A stretch of DNA of 48,387 nucleotides from Chromatiaceae bacterium (GTDB lineage Bacteria; Pseudomonadota; Gammaproteobacteria; Chromatiales; Chromatiaceae), in NCBI GenBank assembly GCA_013426805.1, contig JACDZG010000051.1:1-48387 (forward strand), written 5' to 3'. Of this stretch, positions 44,614 to 48,387 are shown in pieces. Positions within the stretch are counted from its first letter, which is position 1; each line of letters starts with the position of its first letter. Position numbers and translations under genes: made by a program. The notes beneath the pieces were generated by a model. It was not told the origin of the DNA. It saw only the letters and a list, made by a program, of their open reading frames with translations, and did no database searches.

Positions 44614-46050
44614 ATGCAATGGGAAACCGTGATCGGCCTCGAGATCCATACCCAGCTCGCGACCCAGTCCAAGATCTTCTCGGGTGCACCCACCCGCTTC
44701 GGGGCTGAGCCCAACACCCAGGCCTGTGCCATCGACCTGGGTCTGCCGGGCGTCTTGCCGGTCCTCAATGCCGAAGCGGTCCGACTCGCCGTGCGTTTCG
44801 GCAAGGCGATCAGCGCGGAGGTCGCCGAGCGTTCGGTGTTCGCCCGCAAGAATTATTTCTATCCGGACCTGCCCAAGGGCTATCAGATCAGCCAGTATGA
44901 GTTTCCAATCGTCGGCGAAGGCCGGGTGGAGATCGTGCTGGATGACGGAACGGTGAAAGAAATCGGAGTGACGCGGGCCCATCTGGAGGAAGACGCGGGA
45001 AAGTCGCTGCATGAGGATTTTCATGGGCTGACCGGCATTGATCTGAACCGCGCGGGCACACCCCTGCTGGAGATCGTCTCAGAGCCGGATATGCGCTCAC
45101 CCCAGGAGGCGGTGGCCTATGCGCGCAAGGTTCACCAGATCGTGCGCTGGATCGGGATCAGCGACGGCAACATGCAGGAAGGCTCGTTTCGGGTGGACGC
45201 GAACGTCTCGGTCCGCCCGCTGGGCACGGCCACCTTTGGCACCCGCGCCGAGATCAAGAACATCAACTCATTCCGCTTCCTGGAGCGGGCGATCCAGTTC
45301 GAGGTCGAGCGTCAGATCGATCTGCTCGAAGCCGGCGGTCGGGTCGTCCAGGAGACCCGGCTCTATGACCCGGACCGGGATGAGACCCGCACCATGCGCA
45401 CCAAGGAAGAGGCGAATGATTACCGCTATTTCCCGGACCCGGATCTTTTGCCGGTCGAGGTCGATGCGGCCTTGATCGCCGCCGCGACGACGGATTTGCC
45501 GGAATTGCCGGATGCCATGCGCGAGCGCTTCCGGGAAGACTATGGCATCGGCGAGTACGACGCCAATCTGCTCACCGCGAGCCGTGACCTGGCCGGCTAT
45601 TTCGAGACGGTCGCCCGGACGAGCGCCGCGCCCAAACTGGCGGCGAACTGGATCAGCGGAGAACTGGCGGCGGCGCTCAACAAAGCCGGGCTGGAGATCA
45701 CCGCGAGTCCGGTGACGGCGTCTCAACTCGCCGGGATGATCCAACGCATCACGGATGGAACCATCTCGGGCAAGATCGCCAAGCAGGTGTTCGAATCGCT
45801 GTGGAACGGGGGCGGCGATGCGGATACGGTGATCGCGACCCAGGGACTGCGGCAGATCACCGATACCGGCGCCATCGAAACACTGATCGATACCATCATC
45901 GCCGCCAACCCCGGTCAGGTCGAGCAGTACCGCGCGGGCAAGGACAAGGTCTTCGGGTTCTTCGTCGGCCAGGTGATGAAGCAGAGCCAGGGCAAGGCCA
46001 ACCCGCAACAGGTCAATGATCTGTTGAAGCAGAAGCTCGCCGGCGGCTAA
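44614..46050 (+). CDS. gatB: Asp/Glu-tRNA amidotransferase subunit B
   Basis: tRNA-binding kinase-like subunit, 478 aa. [20 protein letters not shown] start, [18 protein letters not shown], the zinc/cofactor region and [11 protein letters not shown]-like segment ([12 protein letters not shown]), [32 protein letters not shown], and the C-terminal helical tail [19 protein letters not shown]. Complete and of family length. Together GatCAB converts Asp-tRNA(Asn) and/or Glu-tRNA(Gln). Confidence 0.95.
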   Translation: MQWETVIGLEIHTQLATQSKIFSGAPTRFGAEPNTQACAIDLGLPGVLPVLNAEAVRLAVRFGKAISAEVAERSVFARKNYFYPDLPKGYQISQYEFPIVGEGRVEIVLDDGTVKEIGVTRAHLEEDAGKSLHEDFHGLTGIDLNRAGTPLLEIVSEPDMRSPQEAVAYARKVHQIVRWIGISDGNMQEGSFRVDANVSVRPLGTATFGTRAEIKNINSFRFLERAIQFEVERQIDLLEAGGRVVQETRLYDPDRDETRTMRTKEEANDYRYFPDPDLLPVEVDAALIAAATTDLPELPDAMRERFREDYGIGEYDANLLTASRDLAGYFETVARTSAAPKLAANWISGELAAALNKAGLEITASPVTASQLAGMIQRITDGTISGKIAKQVFESLWNGGGDADTVIATQGLRQITDTGAIETLIDTIIAANPGQVEQYRAGKDKVFGFFVGQVMKQSQGKANPQQVNDLLKQKLAGG

Positions 46051-46113
46051 TACCCCTTATCCAGCTAATCCTGCGAATCCGTAGTGCCTGCGAGTTACCA
46101 TCCATGGCACTGG

Positions 46114-46134
46114 ATTCCGGCATCCTGCCGGAAT
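46114..46134. terminator. Hairpin after gatB
   Basis: ATTCCGGCA-TCC-TGCCGGAAT (46114-46134) is a perfect 9-bp stem. The wider string CTGGATTCCGGCATCC...GGAATGACG is a common dispersed hairpin in proteobacteria. It sits between convergent gatB and the SDR gene and may end both transcripts. Confidence 0.55.
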
Positions 46135-46163
46135 GACGCCGCAGCTTAAGTTGGAACGGTGTA

Positions 46164-46862
46164 CTAGACCCGCAAGCTGGAGAGCCCGGCGTCCAGATGC
46201 AGGATCTGGCCGGTGGTCAGGCGTGCATCATCGAGCAGCCAGACCCCTGCCCGCGCCAGATCGGCGGCCTCCCCGATCACTTTGAGCGGGTGTCGCTCCG
46301 CCGCTGCCGCGCGTTTCTCCGCGGTTGCCAGCAATCGCTCGGCCAAGGGGGTCGCGGTCAGGGTCGGCGCGATGGCGTTGACGCGGATGCGCGGGGCCAG
46401 TTCTGCGGCCAGGGCGCGGGTCAACCCCTCGATGGCACCCTTGGCCGCCGCCACCGAGGCGTGATAAGGCATTCCAGTCCCCGCGGCGACACTGCTGAAG
46501 AGCAGAATGCCGGCGCTTTCAGCCTGACGTAATGATGGTAAGGCGCCCTGGATGGCGCGCACCGCGCCCATCACATTCAGGTCCAGATCCTCGTGCCACT
46601 CGTGCTCGGTCAATCGCTCGAAGGGTCGCAGACGGATACTCCCCGGGCAGTAGGCCAGTCCGTCAAGCACCGGCGGCAGTCGATCGCCCGGAAAGGCGTC
46701 CTGACGGACATCCCAGCACACACTGGTGATCCGCGGGTGGTCGGCGACCAACTCCGGATGCCGCGACAATTGGGTGACCTGGTGCCCCTGTTCAATGAGT
46801 TTCGACAGCAGGGCGGCACCGATTCCGGAGGTGCCGCCGACGATCAGGAAGTGTTTGGACAT
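46164..46862 (-). CDS. Short-chain dehydrogenase/reductase
   Basis: SDR-family oxidoreductase of 232 aa. MSKHFLIVGGTSGIGAALLS gives the NAD(P) glycine motif at 9-15. The catalytic Ser is in ILLFSSVAAGTG near 129 and the Tyr/Lys pair in PYHASVAAAKGAIEGL near 142-150, with the normal Y-x-x-x-K spacing stretched (YHASVAAAK), so the Tyr position should be checked. AIAPTLTATPLAERLL follows. The start at 46862 is chosen because the Rossmann strand begins there; the frame is open to 46901. Substrate unknown; it may act on a lipid or ketoacyl compound. Confidence 0.78.
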   Translation of the reverse strand: MSKHFLIVGGTSGIGAALLSKLIEQGHQVTQLSRHPELVADHPRITSVCWDVRQDAFPGDRLPPVLDGLAYCPGSIRLRPFERLTEHEWHEDLDLNVMGAVRAIQGALPSLRQAESAGILLFSSVAAGTGMPYHASVAAAKGAIEGLTRALAAELAPRIRVNAIAPTLTATPLAERLLATAEKRAAAAERHPLKVIGEAADLARAGVWLLDDARLTTGQILHLDAGLSSLRV

Positions 46863-47198
46863 GGTCCGAATTCCGGTTGGGGACCCGGGGAGTCCGGGCA
46901 AGAGTCACGAGGTATCGTCTCACCTGAGTTTTTCAACGGCTGTTCAGCGGGCGCGCAGACCCAACCCCGGCCGAGCCGGTACGCACCGCGCCATGCATCC
47001 TTAAACACCAGGAAACGTATTGGAACAGGCTGACTTTTTGCGCTGATCAACACCCATCCGACCCCTTCCCGAGGGTGCCGGGATCGGAGAGCACCCTTGA
47101 CATCGCCTGGACAGGTACCATTTTCCTTGGTGCCCGGCAACAGACCGGGTCATGCAAAGAAATCCGGCCGCGCGCCGGTCAACCACCAGGAGAACACG
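46863..47198. other. Intergenic stretch between divergent genes
   Basis: 336 bp between the SDR gene and the short ORF at 47199. It should hold promoters in both directions. No convincing coding region or palindrome was seen. Confidence 0.4.
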
Positions 47199-47297
47199 AT
47201 GAACGATCCGATCGACATACTCGAGTCCTACTGCCCCGACAGCCGGGTTCATGCAATGATCAACAATCCGGAAACCGAGGGAATCGACGAAGGCTGA
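47199..47297 (+). CDS. 32-residue ORF with strong ribosome-binding site
   Basis: MNDPIDILESYCPDSRVHAM then INNPETEGIDEG, one Cys, acidic C-terminus. AGGAG at 47188-47192 is at ideal spacing, and an 8-bp stem (CGGGGGCC 47305-47312 / GGCCCCCG 47318-47325) follows the stop. It could be a small protein, a leader peptide acting on the downstream NDUFA9-like gene, or chance. No family is recognised. Confidence 0.45.
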   Translation: MNDPIDILESYCPDSRVHAMINNPETEGIDEG

Positions 47298-47304
47298 GCC
47301 CGTC

Positions 47305-47325
47305 CGGGGGCCTTGCCGGCCCCCG
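47305..47325 (+). terminator. Hairpin between the short ORF and the NDUFA9-like gene
   Basis: Perfect 8-bp GC stem with a 5-base loop directly after the short ORF stop. It lacks a T-run; it might be an attenuator-like or processing hairpin. Confidence 0.4.
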
Positions 47326-47378
47326 CGAGGTCTCGGCGTTCAACGAAATTTCAATCTAGTCAGACAGGAGTGCGCGGC

Positions 47379-48302
47379 GTGAAGGTGGCAATCATCGGCG
47401 GTACCGGGTTCGTGGGCACCTACCTGATCGAGCGGCTCCTCCAAGATGGCCACCTGCCGCGGTTGCTGGTCCGGGCAGGGAGCGAATCGAAGGTTGAGCG
47501 ACCGACCGAGTGCGAACTGGTGACCGGCGAGGTTGGAGACATCGCGGCGCTCCATCGCTGCGTCGAAGGGGCTGACGCCGTCGTCTATCTCATCGGCATC
47601 CTGCGCGAGTTCCCATCACGCGGCATCAGCTTCGATGCACTTCAGCATCGTGGGGTGGTGGATACCCTGAGTGCGGCCAGAGCGCAGGGCGTGAAGCGTT
47701 TTCTCTTGATGAGTGCCAATGGGATACACGCCGACGGCACCGCGTATCAGCGCACGAAGTTTCAGGCCGAGGCAGCCGTGAAAGCATCCGGGATGGACTG
47801 GACCATCTTCAGACCCTCGGTGATTTTCGGCGATCCGCGCGGCCGGATGGAATTCTGCGACCAACTCAAGCGCGACATTATCGACAGCCCGATCCCCGCA
47901 CCCCTGTTCTACACGGGCCTGCTGCCGTTCAATGCCGGTCAGTTTCAGCTTGCGCCGGTGAGCGTCACCGATGTGGCGGCCGCGTTCGTCCAGGCGCTCA
48001 CCGATCCGCGCACGCACGCGCAGACCTACTGTCTCTGCGGCCCGGACGCACTGAGCTGGAAGGCGATACTCGGCACCATCGCCGCGGCCGGCGGTCGCTC
48101 CAAGTGGATGCTGCCGGCCCCCGTGTTCGGGATCAAAGCGGCCGCGCGTCTGTTCGATCGTTTTCCCTGGTTCCCGATCACCCGCGGCCAGATCGAGATG
48201 CTCATGGAGGGCAACGTCTGCACGCAGGACGACGGCTTCGCGCGGCTCGGCGTGACCCCGCACCCCTTCAACAAAGACGCGCTGGCGTACCTGAGGAACT
48301 GA
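47379..48302 (+). CDS. NAD(P)-binding NDUFA9-like protein (atypical SDR)
   Basis: Protein of 307 aa of the NmrA/NDUFA9-type atypical SDR group. It starts VKVAIIGGTGFVGTYLIERL with the GGxGxxG nucleotide loop; GADAVVYLIGILRE and FLLMSANGI follow; the YQRTKFQAE segment carries the Tyr-x-x-x-Lys pair; IFRPSVIFGDPRGRMEF is a family mark. GTG at 47379 after CAGGAG is chosen because the fold starts there; an ATG at 47313 in frame covers non-conserved sequence. In bacteria such proteins are linked to respiratory or quinone-related functions or to lipid changes; the specific role is unknown. Confidence 0.83.
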   Translation: MKVAIIGGTGFVGTYLIERLLQDGHLPRLLVRAGSESKVERPTECELVTGEVGDIAALHRCVEGADAVVYLIGILREFPSRGISFDALQHRGVVDTLSAARAQGVKRFLLMSANGIHADGTAYQRTKFQAEAAVKASGMDWTIFRPSVIFGDPRGRMEFCDQLKRDIIDSPIPAPLFYTGLLPFNAGQFQLAPVSVTDVAAAFVQALTDPRTHAQTYCLCGPDALSWKAILGTIAAAGGRSKWMLPAPVFGIKAAARLFDRFPWFPITRGQIEMLMEGNVCTQDDGFARLGVTPHPFNKDALAYLRN

Positions 48303-48350
48303 CCCGACGGTCATATCGCCATCGAACGCGAAAACCGGACCTAGCAGCCT

Positions 48351-48387
48351 GTCGGACTTTAGGCGATTTCCGAATAAGACGCTATCA
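48351..48387. mobile_element. Possible insertion-sequence end at the window edge
   Basis: CTAGCAGCCTGTCGGACTTT (from 48351) resembles the terminal inverted repeat of many transposons. Read on the minus strand it is preceded by codons ending ...SEIA-stop (GAAATCGCCTAA), as expected for a transposase tail running to the element end. Only about 37 bp are in the window, so this is tentative. Confidence 0.4.

Overview
The window looks like a chromosomal piece of a GC-rich gammaproteobacterium, most likely a purple sulfur bacterium or relative (Chromatiaceae/Chromatiales). The basis is the order mreB-mreC-mreD-mrdA-rodA-rlpA-dacC-ybeD-lipB on one strand with gatC-gatA-gatB on the other, high GC with matching codon use, many small palindromic repeats and many decayed toxin-antitoxin and Uma2 genes. 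No taxonomic search was possible, so this is inference. No tRNA, rRNA or CRISPR array was found.

Layout. 1-2.4 kb: an AraC-type response regulator, two small elements with inverted ends, a small decayed ORF and two small proteins. 2.4-4.9 kb: a Septu-like defence pair (HNH nuclease plus AAA ATPase, coupled by an ATGA overlap) followed by the 3' piece of a Uma2 gene. 4.9-8.3 kb: a large hybrid histidine kinase with a periplasmic solute-binding sensor, and a small membrane protein. 8.3-12.9 kb: a 3-hydroxybutyrate dehydrogenase / flavin disulfide reductase / GntP permease unit whose permease is badly decayed and meets a 5'-truncated SLC13-type permease head to head. 13.1-15.6 kb: a stand-alone MurE-like ligase and a nucleotidyltransferase-fold protein separated by stacked repeats. 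15.8-24 kb: a secreted M4 metalloprotease with FN3 and PPC repeats, and a giant FAD/Fe-S oxidoreductase (DUF3683 type). 24.2-26.3 kb: a large secreted protein of unknown function.

26.3-35.6 kb is the cell-elongation and lipoylation block, all on the minus strand: mreB, mreC, mreD, mrdA (PBP2), rodA, rlpA, dacC, ybeD, lipB and a short remnant that looks like the start of lipA. MreBCD, RodA and PBP2 form the elongasome; RlpA and DacC trim peptidoglycan; LipB makes the lipoyl precursor. Compared with the usual gammaproteobacterial order, mltB is missing between rodA and rlpA (a 93-bp repeat lies there) and lipA is cut short. The mreC gene lacks a normal start codon where homologues begin.

35.6-41.8 kb is an accessory island inserted between mreB and gatC, which are usually neighbours: MazEF, fragments of a WYL-type regulator on both sides of an McrBC-like restriction system, a fossil YefM-YoeB locus and the 5' piece of a Uma2 gene. 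41.8-46.1 kb is gatC-gatA-(J-domain protein)-gatB, making the Asp/Glu-tRNA amidotransferase, with an unexpected tail-anchored DnaJ-like gene inside it. 46.1-48.4 kb holds an SDR oxidoreductase, a 32-residue ORF with a strong ribosome-binding site and its own hairpin, an NDUFA9-like protein, and a possible insertion-sequence end at the window edge.
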